The position numbers and the translations under genes are program-made. Positions 1 through 14,100 of a DNA stretch of 64,000 nt are shown one piece after another. Location of the stretch: positions 10,855,190 to 10,919,189 of the forward strand of contig CM072811.1 in NCBI GenBank assembly GCA_037013495.1, given 5' to 3'. The DNA comes from Hippophae tibetana. Its lineage: Eukaryota > Streptophyta > Magnoliopsida > Rosales > Elaeagnaceae. Numbering within the stretch: position 1 is the first letter of the stretch; each line of letters begins with the position of its first letter. A model generated the notes under the pieces. The model saw nothing but the letters and a program-made list of their open reading frames with translations, was not told the origin of the DNA and searched no databases.

Positions 1-3000
1 GTTTGTACTATTAATTTTTTTCTTTCTTTTATTTATATCTATTTTTTATTTTCGAGATATATATATTTTTAAGGAAAAGGAACCATGTACAAATTGTACA
101 TATATTATATAATAAGTTGAGTGGTTAATTTGTGTTTTCTCTTTGAATTTGTTTAGGTAACCCCATATATGTCTTTTTTTGAGAAATCATGAATGCATGT
201 AGAGAAAGACGCATACTTTAAATTTCTACTTAACTTATTCAAGTCAAGTAATAAAAATAAACATTTAACACACTATTATTTGTAATTCAATGCAGAGGCC
301 TAAATAGATAATCTAACAATTTAAAATGTAAAAAGTTAACACAAGTAAACAATAAATAAAATTTTAAAATAAAGTAAAATATTAATGAAAAAGATAAGAT
401 ATAAAAAAATCTAAAACATCTTTTTCTTTTTAATGCCGTTTAAGATTACAACTAAAATTCATAAAATAAGTTATTTTAATATTCGACATATTTAGGATTT
501 ACTATAATAATTAGTTGAAAATCACTCTCCGATTTTAATAAAAAATGTATCAATATTAATTATATTAAATAATAGTATTAAGAATTTGAATTAGCTTAGA
601 CTCTAATCTCACAAAGCAAACACTCAAATACTAAAATCCTATTGGTTCAAATATTAATTCAAAGGTATAAAAGAATTGAGCTTTTGACTATAAATGAAGT
701 AATAGTTTGGTATATGTATAAAGTTGAAAACGCCTAAAAAGAGTGCATAATCTTAATCTCACAAAAGGAATCAAATTAACTGATTTTATAAAGAAATAAA
801 ATAGTATTTTTATACATCAAATAAATTTATCAAATAAATTTGGAAATAACTTTTTTGGGATGAATTTAATGCAAATCACTTCTTCGGGGAGTATTTCCTA
901 TATTTTCTTTTATATTATGCCAATTCTGAGAATTATATTGGGTCATAGTATAAAGTTTATACTAATCATTTTGTTTTCTTTTACTTATCTCTACTTTTTA
1001 TTTTCGAGATATATATTTTTTATTGAAAAGGAACCAGATAGAACTTGTACATATATTAAATAATGAGGTGAGTGGTTAATTTGTGTTTTCTCTTTGAATT
1101 TGTTTAGGTAACCCCATATATGTCTCTTTTTGAAAAGTCATGAATGCATGTAGAGAAACACACATATTTTAAATTTCTACTTAACTTATTCAAGTCAAGT
1201 AATAAAAATAAACATCTAACACACTATTATTTGATATTCAATGTAGAGGCCTAAATAGATAATCTAACAATTTAAAATGTAAAAAGTTAACACAAATAAA
1301 CAATAAATAAAATTTTAAAATAAAGTAAAATATTAATGAAAAAGATAAGATATAAAAAAATCTAAAACATCTTTTTCTTTTTAATGTCGTTTAAAATTAC
1401 AACTAAAATTCATAAAATAAGTTATTTTAATATTCGACATATTTAGGATTTACTATAATAATTAGTTGAAACTCACTCTCCGATTTTAATAAAAAATGTA
1501 TCAATATTAATTATATTAAATAATAGTTTTAAGAATTTGAATTAGCTTAGAATCTAATCTCAGAAAGCATAAACTCAAATACAAAAATCCTATTGGTTCA
1601 AAATTTAATTCAAAGGTATAAAAGAATTGAGCTTTTGAATATAAATGAAGTAATAGTTTGGCATATGTATAAAGTTGAAAACGCCTAAAAATAGTGCATA
1701 ATATTAACCTCACGAAAGGAATCAAATTAAAGGATTTTATAAAGAAATAAAATAGTATTTTTATACATCAATTAAATATACCAATAAATTTGGAAATAAC
1801 TTTTTAGGAATGAATTTAATGCAAATGACTTCTTCGGGAAGTATTTCCTATATTTTCCTTTATATTTAGCCAATTCTGAGAATGATATTGGCTCATAGTA
1901 TAAGGTTTGTACTATTCATTTTTTTCTTTAATTTATTTATCACTACTTTTTATTTTCGAAATATATATATTTTTAAGGAAAAGGAACCATGTACAAATTG
2001 TACATATATTAAATAATAAGGGGAGTGGTTAATTTGTGTTTTCTCTTTGATTTTGTTTACGTAACCCCATATATGTATCTTTTTTAGAAGACATGAATGC
2101 ATGAAGAGAAAGACACAAACTTTAAATTTCTACTTAACTTATTCAAGTCAAGTAATAAAAATAAACATTTAACACTCTATTAGGTGTAATTCAATGGAGA
2201 GGCCTAGAGAGATAATCTAACAATTTAAAATGTAAAAAGTTAACACAAATAAACAATAAATAAAATTTTAAAATAAAGCAAAATATTAATGAAAAATATA
2301 AGATATAAAAAAATCTAAAACATCTTTTTCTTTTTAATGTCGTTTAAGATTACATCTAAAATTCATGAAATAAGTGATTCAAATATTCGACATATTTAGG
2401 ATTTACTATAATAATTAGTGGAAAATCACTCTCCGATTTTGATAAAAAATGTATCAATATTAATTATATTAAATAATAGTATTAAGAATTTGAATTAGCT
2501 TAGACTCTAATCTCACAAAGCATACAGTCAAATACAAATATCCTATTGGTTCAAATATTAATTCAAAGGTATAAAAGATTTAAGCTTTTGTATATAAATG
2601 AAATAATAGTTTGGTATATGTAAAAATTTGAAAACGCCTAAAAAGAGTGCATAATATTAATCTCACGAAAGGAATCAAATTAAAGGATTTTATAAAGAAA
2701 TAAAATAGTATTTGTATACATCAATTAAATTTATCAAATAAATTTGGAAATAACTTTTTAGGGATGAATTTAATGCGAATGACTTCTTCGGGAAGTATTT
2801 CCTATATTTTCCTTTTATATTTAGCCAATTCTGAGAATTATATTGGAACATAGTATAAGGTTTGTACAATTCATTTTTTTCTTTATTTTATTTATCTCTA
2901 TTTTTTTATTTTCGAGATATATATATTTTTAAGGAAAAGGACCCACGTACAAATTTTACATATATTAAATAAGAAGGGGAATGGTTAATTAGTGTTTTCT

Positions 3001-3976
3001 CTGTGAATTTGTTTACGTAACCCCATATATGTCTCTTTTTGAAAAGTCATGAACTCATGAAGAGAAAGACACTTACTTTAAATTTCTACTTACCTTACTC
3101 AAGTCACGTAATAAAAATAAACATTTAACACTCTATTAGGTGTAATTCAGTGGAGAGGCATAGAGAGGTAGTCTAACAATTTAAAATGTAAAAAGTTAAC
3201 ACAAATAAACAATAAATAAAATTTTAAAATAAAGTAAAATATTAACAAAAAAGATAAGATATAAAAAAATCTAAAACATCTTTTTCTTTTTAATGACGTT
3301 TAAGATTACAACTAAAATTTATCAAATAAGTTATTTTAATATTCGACATATTTAGGATTTACTATAATAATCAGTTGAAAGTGACTCTCCGATTTTAATA
3401 AAAAATGTATCAATATTATTTATATTAAATAATAATATTAAGAATTTGAATTAGCTTAGACTCTAATCTCACAAAGCATACACTCAAATACAAAAATCCT
3501 ATTGGTTCAAATATTAATTCAAAGGTATACAAGAATTGAGCTTTTGAATATAAATGAAGTAATAGGTTGGCATATGTATAAAGTTGAAAACGCCTAAAAA
3601 GAGGGCATAATATTAATCTCACGAAAGGAATCAAATTAAAGGATTTTGTAAAGAAATAAAATAGTATTTTTATACATCAATTAAATATATCAAATAAATT
3701 TGGAAATAACTTTTTAGGGATGAATTTAATGCAAATGACTTCTTCGAGAAGTATTTCCTATATTTTTCTTTTTTATTTAGCCAATTTTGAGAATTATATT
3801 GGATCATAGTATAAGGTTTGTATTATTCATTTTTTTCTTAATTTTATTTATCTCTACTTTTTGTTTTCGAGATATATATATTTTTAAGGAAAAGGAACCA
3901 TTTACAAATTGTACATATATTAAATAATAAGGATAGTGGTTAATTTGTGTTTTCTCTGAGAAATTGTTTATGTAAC
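1..3976. repeat. Satellite array, left block (~955-bp monomers)
   Basis: Four phase markers (the segment before ttaagaatttgaattagc) fall at about 565, 1516, 2469 and 3425, giving spacings of 951-956 bp. The monomers are AT-rich and share landmarks in fixed order: aagtcaagtaataaaaataa, aatctaacaatttaaaatg, tactataataattagttga, gcatatgtataaagttgaaa and atgtacaaattgtacat. These copies differ from one another more than copies further right do, for example cctaaatagataatct against cctagagagataatct, so this block looks less recently homogenised. It is broken at 3976 by an LTR and continues in exact register after it. No gene is visible in it. Confidence 0.97.
3972..3976. repeat. Target-site duplication GTAAC, left copy
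   Basis: GTAAC directly precedes the LTR terminus TGATGAACG and is repeated at 5924-5928 after the opposite terminus CTCATCA. The satellite reads continuously if one copy and the LTR are removed. Confidence 0.95.
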
Positions 3977-5923
3977 TGATGAACGAAAACCGGCATCGCC
4001 GATCTTCGCAAATACTTTGGTTTTAATATTTATAAAACTCTCGCAAGTGCACAAATCATTTCGAAGAAAATGATAAGTATAATCCCAAGGTCGATCTAAG
4101 GAAAGAATGTATGTGGTTTTTAATTTATTATTCAAACTTTTAAAAACGAAATTAAATCCTAAACATCCTGTCACGATAGTTTGGTTTTTGTGTTCCTAAT
4201 CTAATAACATAATATACAGATTAATTAAATATAATCTAATAACATAAAAATAAACATAGATACAAATTCAATAAATAATTATCTAAAAATAAACATATAT
4301 ACAGATTCAATAAATATTCATGCAAATTTTATCATTTATATTAGCGGAGTATTTATGGATATAATAACTAAATTAATTATGTTTGCTCATATTATCTAGC
4401 TTATTAAAGATATAAATTGATATTTTATTGATTCTCTCTTTTTTATATAAATACCACCTTTGGTGGGGTTAGATATTCTTTGTTAACTAAACAAATCAAT
4501 TAACACCTATGGGTGGGGTTGATAACTAATATGCTTAATTAAATTAATTCCTTTTTCTAAGAGATTGAAAATGAACCATTTAAATGCCACCTTTGGTGGG
4601 GTTAGACAGTTTAAACTTTATTCAAGGTGTCCAAATGAAACATAAGAATTTAATTATCCGAGTACTAACTTTCAAGTTTTAAAACCACTATTGAAAACAT
4701 GTTGTCAATACATTTTCACATAATAATTCTTATAAAAACTTTTGAAATAGAGTTTCACTCTAACTACCGGGCGATTGTACCAACAAATAAAAGAGCACTA
4801 CTCTAAATTAGACCGGATAACTAAACCTTACAATCTAATTTTCAGGTTTAAGTTTGTAATGAAAAATAATATATTTCTCTCTAACATTCTTAATATAAAA
4901 TCTTGAATAAAAACAAAATCAATTCATTTTAGAGATTTTTACCTATTTAATATTTCGCAAGCATAACAACGTCGTTATTACATCATATTTACTAAACAGC
5001 CAGCATAGTTAATTTTAACCGTAGACAAATTAAATATAACATGTAAGAATAAAGCATAAAAATAACTGTAAAGAAAATAAAATCCTTACAGAACTTTGAC
5101 GCTATTCCCGTAGCTGGAAAACCTCCGAGCGGAATTTGCACTTCCATATATTGAATCAAAAATCTAAATTATTACAAAAACATTACAAGTTCCTCTCAAA
5201 AAGAGAAGATCTCTAAACCTAAGAGAATTGAACTAAAAACTAAGAGAAAAACTAAGAAAAGCTTAGAAACTAAGAAAGAAACTAAGAGAAACTAAAAACT
5301 AAGAAATGAGAGAAAGAAAGAAGAGAGAAGTGAGTTTTGAAGGTGTGATTTGAAGTGAAGGGAAGGGGGGTATTTATAGGTGAGGATGGAGAGAAAAAAT
5401 GAGTAAAAAAATGTTAAAAAAATATTAAAAAATGTAAAAACGCGTATTGGAATTGCTGATGTCATCAATGACGTCAGCATGACATCACAGGGGCTGCTGC
5501 ACGTGAAAAATGGGGCGAAAACGCGTTGGGCGCGCGGTGGGGCTGTCGCTGCGCGCAGCTCGGCGCGCGTGAACAGTGCCCGCGCGCTGCGCTGCGCGCA
5601 GCTGGGCGCTGGGCTGCGGCGCGCGATTTCCGTCTTTTTGACATTTTTGACCTTTTCGACCCATTTCGTCCGATTTTTCCATGTTTGTTGACCTTTTCTC
5701 ACTTATTTATTGATATATTTGTGATGTATTGCTTCAAGTATTCCTCTTTGAGTCTTTAAATTGCGTTTTTAAGCCAAAATTCCTGAAAAACAATAAAAAT
5801 ACCCGTGATTCCGAAAAAGACAAATTTATATAAATATATGATAAAACATATAAATATATATATTTTTAATCAATTAATGTACATAAAATCATGGTTATTT
5901 TAGTGCTTTTTGAGCACTCATCA
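3977..5923 (-). mobile_element. Solo LTR, Athila-type Ty3/gypsy element
   Basis: This 1947-bp LTR begins TGATGAACG and ends CTCATCA on the plus strand (TG...CA termini). It is flanked by perfect GTAAC duplications and has no internal element sequence, so it fits a solo LTR left by recombination between two LTRs. It is collinear with the 3' LTR of the large element at 29790-31764, whose coding strand is minus, so this copy also points to the minus strand. In transcription order U3 lies at the high-coordinate end, with a GC-rich block at about 5515-5635 and a TATA box at 5371-5378. Three CCACC(T/A)NNGGTGG-type hairpins lie at 4454-4468, 4504-4518 and 4587-4601. ORFs seen across the GC-rich part are not genes. 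Confidence 0.95.
5371..5505 (-). promoter_or_regulatory. U3 promoter of the solo LTR
   Basis: On the minus strand a G-box CACGTG (5500-5505) and a palindromic bZIP C-box TGACGTCA (5469-5476) precede a TATAAATA box (5371-5378). A second C-box at 5480-5487 is degenerate (TGACATCA, one transition). This promoter order is shared with the other LTR copies, so it is a family feature. The function is inferred from motif identity only. Confidence 0.65.
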
Positions 5924-6331
5924 GTAACCCCAAATATGTCTCTTTTTGAGAAGTCATGAATGCATGAAGAGAAAGACGCATACTTTAAATTTCTACTTAC
6001 CATATTCAAGTCACATAATAAAAATAAACATTTAACACTCTATTACGTGAAATTCAGTGGAGAGGCATAGAGAGATAATCTGACAATTTAAAATGTAAAA
6101 AGTTCACACAAGTAAACAATAAATAAAATTTTAAAAGAAAGTAAAATATTAACAAAAAAGATAAGATATAAAAAAATCTAAAACATATTTTTCTTTTTAA
6201 TGTCGTTTAAGATTAAAACTAAAATTCATAAAATAAGTTATTTTAATATTCGACATATTTAGGATTTACTATAATAATTAGTTGAAAATAACTCTACCAT
6301 TTAAATAAAAAATGTATCAATATTAATTATA

Positions 6332-9300
6332 TTAAATAATAGTATTAAGAATTTGAATTAGCTTAGACTCTAATCTCACAAAGCATACACTCAAATACAA
6401 AAATCCTATTGGTTCAAAATTTAATTCAAAGGTATAAAAGAATTGAGCTTTTGAATATAAATGATTTAATAGTTTGGCATATGTATAAAGTTGAAAACGC
6501 CTAAAAAGAGTGCATAATATTAATGTCACGAAAGGAATCATATTAAAGGATTTTATAAAGAAATAAAATAGTATTTGTATACATCAATTAAATTTATCAA
6601 ATAAATTTGGAAATAACTTTTTAGTGATGAATTTAATGCGAATGACTTCTTCGGGAAGTATTTCCTATATTTTTCTGTATTATTTTGCCAATTCTGAGAA
6701 TTATATTGGATCATAGTACAAGGTTTGTACTATTCATTTTTTTCTTTGTTTTATTTATCTCTACTTTTTGTTTTCGAGATATATATATTTTTAAGGAAAA
6801 GGAACCATGTACAAATTGTACATATATTAAATAATAAGGGGAGTGGTTAATTTGTGTTTTCTCTGAAAATTTGTTTACGTAACCCCATATATGTCTCTTT
6901 TTGGGAAGTCATGAATGCATGAAGAAAAAGACACATACTTGAAATTTCTAATTAACTTATTCATGTCAAGTAATAAAAATAAACATTTAACACTCTATTA
7001 GGTGTAATTCAGTGGAGAGGCCTAGATAGATAATCTAACAATTTAAAATGTAAAAAGTTAACACAAATAAACAATAAATAAAATTTTAAAATAAAGTAAA
7101 ATATTAATGAAAAAGATAAGATATAAAAAAATCTAAAACATCTTTTTCTTATTAATGTCGTTTAAGATTACAACTAAAATTCATGAAATAAGTGATTTTA
7201 ATATTCGAAATATTTAAGATTTACTATAATAATCAGTTGAAAGTGACTCTCCGATTTTAATAAAAAATGTATCAATATTATTTATATTAAATAATAATAT
7301 TAAGAATTTGAATTAGCTTAGACTCTAATCTCACAAAGCATACACTCAAATACAAAAATCCTATTGGTTCAAAAACTAATTCAAAGGTATAAAAGGATTG
7401 AGCTTTTGAATATAAATGAAGTAATAGGTTGGCATATGTATAAACTTGAAAAGATCCAAAAAGAGTGCATAATATTAATCTCACGAAAGGAATCAAATTA
7501 AAGGATTTTATAAAGAAATAAAATAGTATTTTTATACATCAATTAAATATATCAAATAAATTTGGAAATAACTTTTTAGGGATGAATTTAATGCAAATGA
7601 CTTCTTCGGGAAGTATTTCCTATATTTTTCTTTTTTATTTAGCCAATTCTGAAAATGATATTGGCTCATAGTATAAGGTTTGTACTATTCATTTTTTTCT
7701 TAATTTTTTTATCTCTACTTTTTATTTTCGAGATATATATATTTTTAAGGAAAAGGAACCATGTACAAATTGTACATATATTAAATAATAAGGGGAGTGG
7801 TTAATTTGTGTTTTCTCTTTGAATTTGTTTACGTAACCCCATATATGTATCTTTTTGAGAAGCCATGAATGCATGAAGAGAAAGACACATACTTTAAATT
7901 TCTACTTAACTTATTCAAGTCAAGTAATAAAAATAAAAATTTAACACTCTATTAGGTGTAATTCAGTGGAGAGGCCTAGAGAGATAATCTAACAATTTAA
8001 AATCTAAGAAGTTAAAACAAATAAACAATAAATAAAATTTTAAAATAAAGTAAAATATTAATGAAAAATATAAGATATAAAAAAATTTAAAACATCTTTT
8101 TCTTTTTAATGTCGTTTAAGATTACAACTAAAATTCATAAAATTAGTTATTTTAATATTTGACATATTTAGGATTTACTATAATAATTAGTTGAAAATGA
8201 CTCTCCCATTTTAATAAAAAATGTATCAATATTAATTATATTATATCATAGTATTAAGAATTTGAATTAGCTTAGACTCTAATCTCACAAAGCATACCCT
8301 CAAATACAACAATCCTATGGGTGCAAATGTTAATTCAAAGGTATAAAAGAATTGAGCTTTTGAATATAAATGAAGTAATAGGTTGGCATATGTATAAACT
8401 TGAAAACGCCTAAAAAGAGGGCATAATATTAATCTCACGAAAGGAATCAAATTATTGGATTTTATAAAGAAATAAAATAGTATTTTTATACATCAATTAA
8501 ATATATCAAATAAATTTGGAAATAACTTTTTAGGGATGAATTTAATGCAAATGACTTCTTCGGGAAGTATTTCCTATATTTTTCTTTTTTATTTAGCCAA
8601 TTCTGAGAATTATATTGGATCATAGTATAAGGTTTGTACTATTCAATTTTTTTCTTAATTTTATTTATCTCTACTTTTTATTTTCGAGATATATATATTT
8701 TTAAGGAAAAGGAACCATGTACAAATTGTACATATATTAGATAAGAAGGGGAGTGGTTAATTTGTCTTTTCTCTGTGAATTTGTTTACGTAACCACATAT
8801 ATGTCTCTTTTTGAGAAGTCATGAATGCATGAAGAGAAAGACGCATACTTTAAATTTCTACTTAACTTATTCAAGTCAAGTAATAAAAATAAACATTTAA
8901 CACTCTATTAGGTGTAATTCAGTGGAGAGGCCTAGAGAGATAATCTAACAATTTAAAATCTAAGAAGTTAAAACAAATAAACCATAAATAAAATTTTAAA
9001 ATAAAGTAAAATATTAATGAAAAAGAAAAGATATAAAAAAATTTAAAACATCTTTTTCTTTTTAATGTCGTTTAAGATTACAACTAAAATTCATAAAATT
9101 AGTTATTTTAATATTTGACATATTTAGGATTTACTATAATAATTAGTTGAAAATGACTCTCCCATTTTAATAAAAAATGTATCAATATTAATTATATTAA
9201 ATCATAGTATTAAGAATTTGAATTAGCTTAGACTCTAATCTCACAAAGCATACCCTCAAATACAACAATCCTATGGGTGCAAATGTTAATTCAAAGGTAT

Positions 9301-11105
9301 AAAAGAATTGAGCTTTTGAATATAAATGAAGTAATAGGTTCGCATATGTATAAACTTGAAAACGCCTAAAAAGAGGGCATAATATTAATCTCACGAAAGG
9401 AATCAAATTATTGGATTTTATAAAGAAATAAAATAGTATTTTTATACATCAATTAAATATATCAAATAAATTTGGAAATAACTTTTTAGGGATGAATTTA
9501 ATGCAAATGACTTCTTCGGGAAGTATTTCCTATATTTTTCTTTTTTATTTAGCCAATTCTGAGAATTATATTGGATCATAGTATAAGGTTTGTACTATTC
9601 ATTTTTTTCTTAATTTTATTTATCTCTACTTTTTATTTTCGAGATATATATATTTTTAAGGAAAAGGAATGATGTACAAATTGTACATATATTAGATAAT
9701 AAGGGGAGTGGTTAATTTGTCTTTTCTCTGTGAATTTGTTTACGTAACCCCATATATGTCTCTTTTTGAGAAGTCATGAATGCATGAAGAGAAAGACGCA
9801 TACTTTAAATTTCTACTTAACTTAGTAAAGTCAAGTAATAAAAATAAACATTTAACACTCTATTAGGTGTAATTCAGTGGAGAGGCCTAGAGAGATAATC
9901 TAACAATTTAAAATCTAAGAAGTTAACACAAATAAACAATAAATAAAATTTTAAAATAAAGTAAAATATTAATGAAAAAGAAAAGATATAAAAAAATCTA
10001 AAACATCTTTTTCTTTTTAATGTCGTTTAAGATTACAACAAAAATTCATAAAATTAGTAATTTTAATATTCGACATATTTAGGATTTACTATAATTATTA
10101 GTTGAAAATGACTCTCCCATTTTAATAAAAAATGTATCAATATTAATTATATTAAGTCATAGTATTAAGAATTTGAATTAGCTTAGACTCTAATCTCACA
10201 AAGCATACACTCAAATACAACAATCCTATTGGTGCAAATATTAATTCAAAGGTATAAAAGAATTTAGCTTTTGAATATAAATGAAGTAATAGTTTGGCAT
10301 ATGTATAAAGTTGAAAACGCCTAAAAAGAGGGCATAATATTAATCTCACGAAAGGAATCAAATTAAAGGATTTTATATAGAAATAAAATAGTATTTTTAT
10401 ACATCAATTAAATATATCAAATAAATTTGGAAATAACGTTTTAGGGATGAATTTAATGCTAATGTCTTCTTCGGGTAGTATTTACTATATTTTTCTTTTA
10501 TATTTAGCCAATTCTGGGAATTATATTGGATCATAGTATAAGGTTTGTACTATTCATTTTTTTCTTAATTTTTTTATCTCTACTTTTTATTTTCGAGATA
10601 TATATATTTTTAAGAGAAAAGAACCATGTAAAAATTGTACATATATTAAATAATAAGGGGAGTGGTTAATTTGTCTTTTCTCTGTGAATTTGTTTACGTA
10701 ACCCCGTATATGTCTCTTTTTGAGAAGTCATGAATGCATGAAGAGAAAGACACTTACTTTAAATTTCTACTTACCTTATTCCAGTCACATAATAAAAATA
10801 AACATTTAACACTCTATTACGTGTAATTCAGTGGAGAGGCATAGAGAGATAATCTGACAATTTAAAATGTAAAAAGTTCACACAAGTAAACAATAAATAA
10901 AATTTTAAAAGAAAGTAAAATATTAACAAAAAAGATAAGATATAAAAAAATCTAAAACATATTTTTCTTTTTAATGTCGTTTAAGATTAAAACTAAAATT
11001 CATAAAATAAGTTATTTTAATATTCGACATATTTAGGATTTACTATAATAATTAGTTGAAAATAACTCTACCATTTAAATAAAAAATGTATCAATATTAA
11101 TTATA
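6332..11105. repeat. Higher-order repeat unit 1 (5 monomers, 4774 bp)
   Basis: Monomer markers at 6332, 7287, 8241, 9197 and 10152. Its A-type monomer shares ctattacgtg and gataatctgacaattt with the next unit's A monomer. Two adjacent D-type monomers (8241, 9197) are nearly identical, suggesting a local single-monomer duplication. Boundaries are set by phase marker and are arbitrary within the tandem array. Confidence 0.75.
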
Positions 11106-14100
11106 TTAAATAATAGTATTAAGAATTTGAATTAGCTTAGACTCTAATCTCACAAAGCATACACTCAAATACAAAAATCTTATTGGTTCAAAATTTAATT
11201 CAAAGGTATAAAAGAATTGAGCTTTTGAATATAAATGATTTAATAGTTTGCAATATGTATAAAGTTGAAAACGCCTAAAGAGAGTGCATAATATTAATGT
11301 CACGAAACGAATCAAATTATTGCATTTTATAAAGAAATAAAATAGTATTTTTATACATCAATTAAATATATCAAATAAATTTGGAAATAACTTTTTAGGG
11401 ATGAATTTAATGCAAATGACTTCTTCGGGAAGTATTTCCTATATTTTTCTTTTTTATTTAGCCAATTCTGAGAATTATATTGGATCATAGTACAAGGTTT
11501 GTATTAATCATTTTTTTCTTAATTTTATTTATCTCTACTTTTTGTTTTCGATATATATATATTTTTAAGGAAAAGGAACCATTTACAAATTGTACATATA
11601 TTAAATAATAAGGGGAGTGGTTAATTTGTGTTTTCTCTGAAAATTTGTTTATGTAACCCATATATGTCTCTTTTTGGGAAGTCATGAATGCATGAAGAAA
11701 AAGACGCATACTTTAAATTTCTACTTAACTTATTCAAGTCAAGTAATAAAAATAAACATTTAACACTCTATTAGGTGTAATTCAGTAGAGAGGCCTAGAT
11801 AGATAATCTAACAATTTCAAATGTAAAAAGTTAACACAAATAAACAATAAATAAAATTTTAAAATAAAGTAAAATATTAATGAAAAAGAAAAGATATAAA
11901 AAAATCTAAAACATCTTTTTCTTTTTAATGTCGTTTAAGATTACAACTAAAATTCATAAAATTAGTTATTTTAATATTCGAAATATTTAAGATTTACTAT
12001 AATAATCAATTGAAAGTGACTCTCCGATTTTAATAAAAAATGTATCAATATTATTTATATTAAATAATAATATTAAGAATTTGAATTAGCTTAGACTCTA
12101 ATCTCACAAAGCATACACTCAAATACAAAAATCCTATTGGTTCAAATATTAATTGAAAGGTATAAAAGAATTGAGCTTTTGAATATAAATGAAGTAATAG
12201 GTTGGCATATGTATAAACTTGAAAACACCTAAAAAGAGGGCATAATATTAATCTCACGAAAGGAATCAAATTAAAGGATTTTATAAAGAAATAAAATAGT
12301 ATTTTTATACATAAAATAAATATATCAAATAAATTTGGAAATAACTTTTTAGGGATGAATTTAATGCAAATGACTTCTTCGGAAAGTATTTCCTATATTT
12401 TTCTTTTTTATTTAGCCAATTCTGAGAATTATATGGGATCATAGTATAAGGTTGGTACTATTCATTTTTTTCTTAATTTTATTTATCTCCACTTTTTGTT
12501 TTCGAGATATATATATTTTTAAGGAAAAAGAACCATTTACAAATTGTACATATATTAGATAATAAGGGGAGTGGTTAATTTGTCTTTTCTCTGTGAATTT
12601 GTTTACGTAACCACATATATGTCTCTTTTTGAGAAGTCATGAATGCATGAAGAGAAAGACGCATACTTTAAATTTCTACTTAACTTATTCCAGTCAAGTA
12701 ATAAAAATAAACATTTAACACTCTATTAGGTGTAATTCAGTGGAGAGGCCTACAGAGATAATCTAACAATTTAAAATATAAAAAGTTAACACAAATAAAC
12801 AATAAATAAAATTTTAAAATAAAGTAAAATATTAATGAAAAAGAAAAGATATAAAAAAATCTAAAACATCTTTTTCTTTTTAATGTCGTTTAAGATTACA
12901 ACTAAAATTCATAAAATTAGTTATTTTAATATTCGACATATTTAGGATTTACTATAATAATTAGTTCAAAAATGACTCCCATTTTAATAAAAAATGTATC
13001 AATATTAATTATATTAAATCATAGTATTAAGAATTTGAACTAGCTTAGACTCTAATCTCACAAATCATACCCTCAAATACAACAATCCTATGGGTGCAAA
13101 TGTTAATTCAAAGGTATAAAAGAATTGAGCTTTTGAATATAAATGAAGTAATAGGTTGGCATATGTATAAACTTGAAAACGCCTAAAAAGAGGGCATAAT
13201 ATTAATCTCATGAAAGGAATCAAATTATTGGATTTTATAAAGAAATAAAATAGTATTTTTATACATCAATTAAATATATCAAATAAATTTGGAAATAACT
13301 TTTTAGGGATGAATTTAATGCAAATGACTTCTTCGGGAAGTATTTCCTATATTTTTCTTTTTTATTTAGCCAATTCTGAGAATTATATTGGATCATAGTA
13401 TAAGGTTTGTACTATTCATATTTTTCTTAATTTTATTTATCTGTACTTTTTATTTTCGAGATATATATATTTTTAAGGAAAAGGAATCATGTACAAATTG
13501 TACATATATTAGATAATAAGGGGAGTGGTTAATTTGTCTTTTCTCTGTGAATTTGTTTACGTAACCACATATATGTCTCTTTTTGAGAAGTCATGAATGC
13601 ATGAAGAGAAAGACGCATACTTTAAATTTCTACTTAACTTATTCCAGTCAAGTAATAAAAATAAACATTTAACACTCTATTAGGTGTAATTCAGTGGAGA
13701 GGCCTAGAGAGATAATCTAACAATTTAAAATCTAAGAAGTTAACACAAATAAACAATAAATAAAATTTTAAAATAAAGTAAAATATTAATGAAAAAGAAA
13801 AGATATAAAAAAATCTAAAACATCTTTTTCTTTTTAATGTCGTTTAAGATTACAACTAAAATTCATAAAATTAGTTATTTTAATATTCGACATATTTAGG
13901 ATTTACTATAATAATTAGTTCAAAAATGACTCTCCCATTTTAATAAAAAATGTATCAATATTAATTATATTAAATCATAGTATTAAGAATTTGAATTAAC
14001 TTAGACTCTAATCTCACAAAGCATACACTCAAATACAACAATCCTATGGGTGCAAATGTTAATTCAAAGGTATAAAAGAATTGAGCTTTTGAATATAAAT

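Noticed and set aside
860..1063. Plus-strand 67-codon ORF in the first monomers
   Set aside because: It is present in one monomer only; neighbouring copies have stops, so it is a chance frame in the repeat.
1516..1725. A 69-codon antisense ORF (MIPFVRLILC...) present in most satellite monomers, e.g. 1516-1725, 6332-6541, 21604-21813, 63250-63459
   Set aside because: It recurs because the DNA repeats. Several monomers lack it, its amino acids vary freely, it has no recognisable domain, and the homologous stretch in the retrotransposon 3' UTR has an early stop.
3968..4174. MTGCLGFNFVFKS... ORF at LTR ends (also 29679-29987, 41484-41765, 47606-47839)
   Set aside because: It runs out of the LTR into whatever lies next to it (satellite or PBS region), so the end of the protein changes with each insertion site. 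It is in the U5 part and has no domain.
5292..5759. Alanine/arginine-rich ORFs on both strands over the LTR GC-rich block; the same at 31116-31627, 42893-43408 and 49032-49506
   Set aside because: GC-rich repetitive DNA lacks stop codons. The frames overlap in several phases on both strands and differ between LTR copies, so they are not genes.
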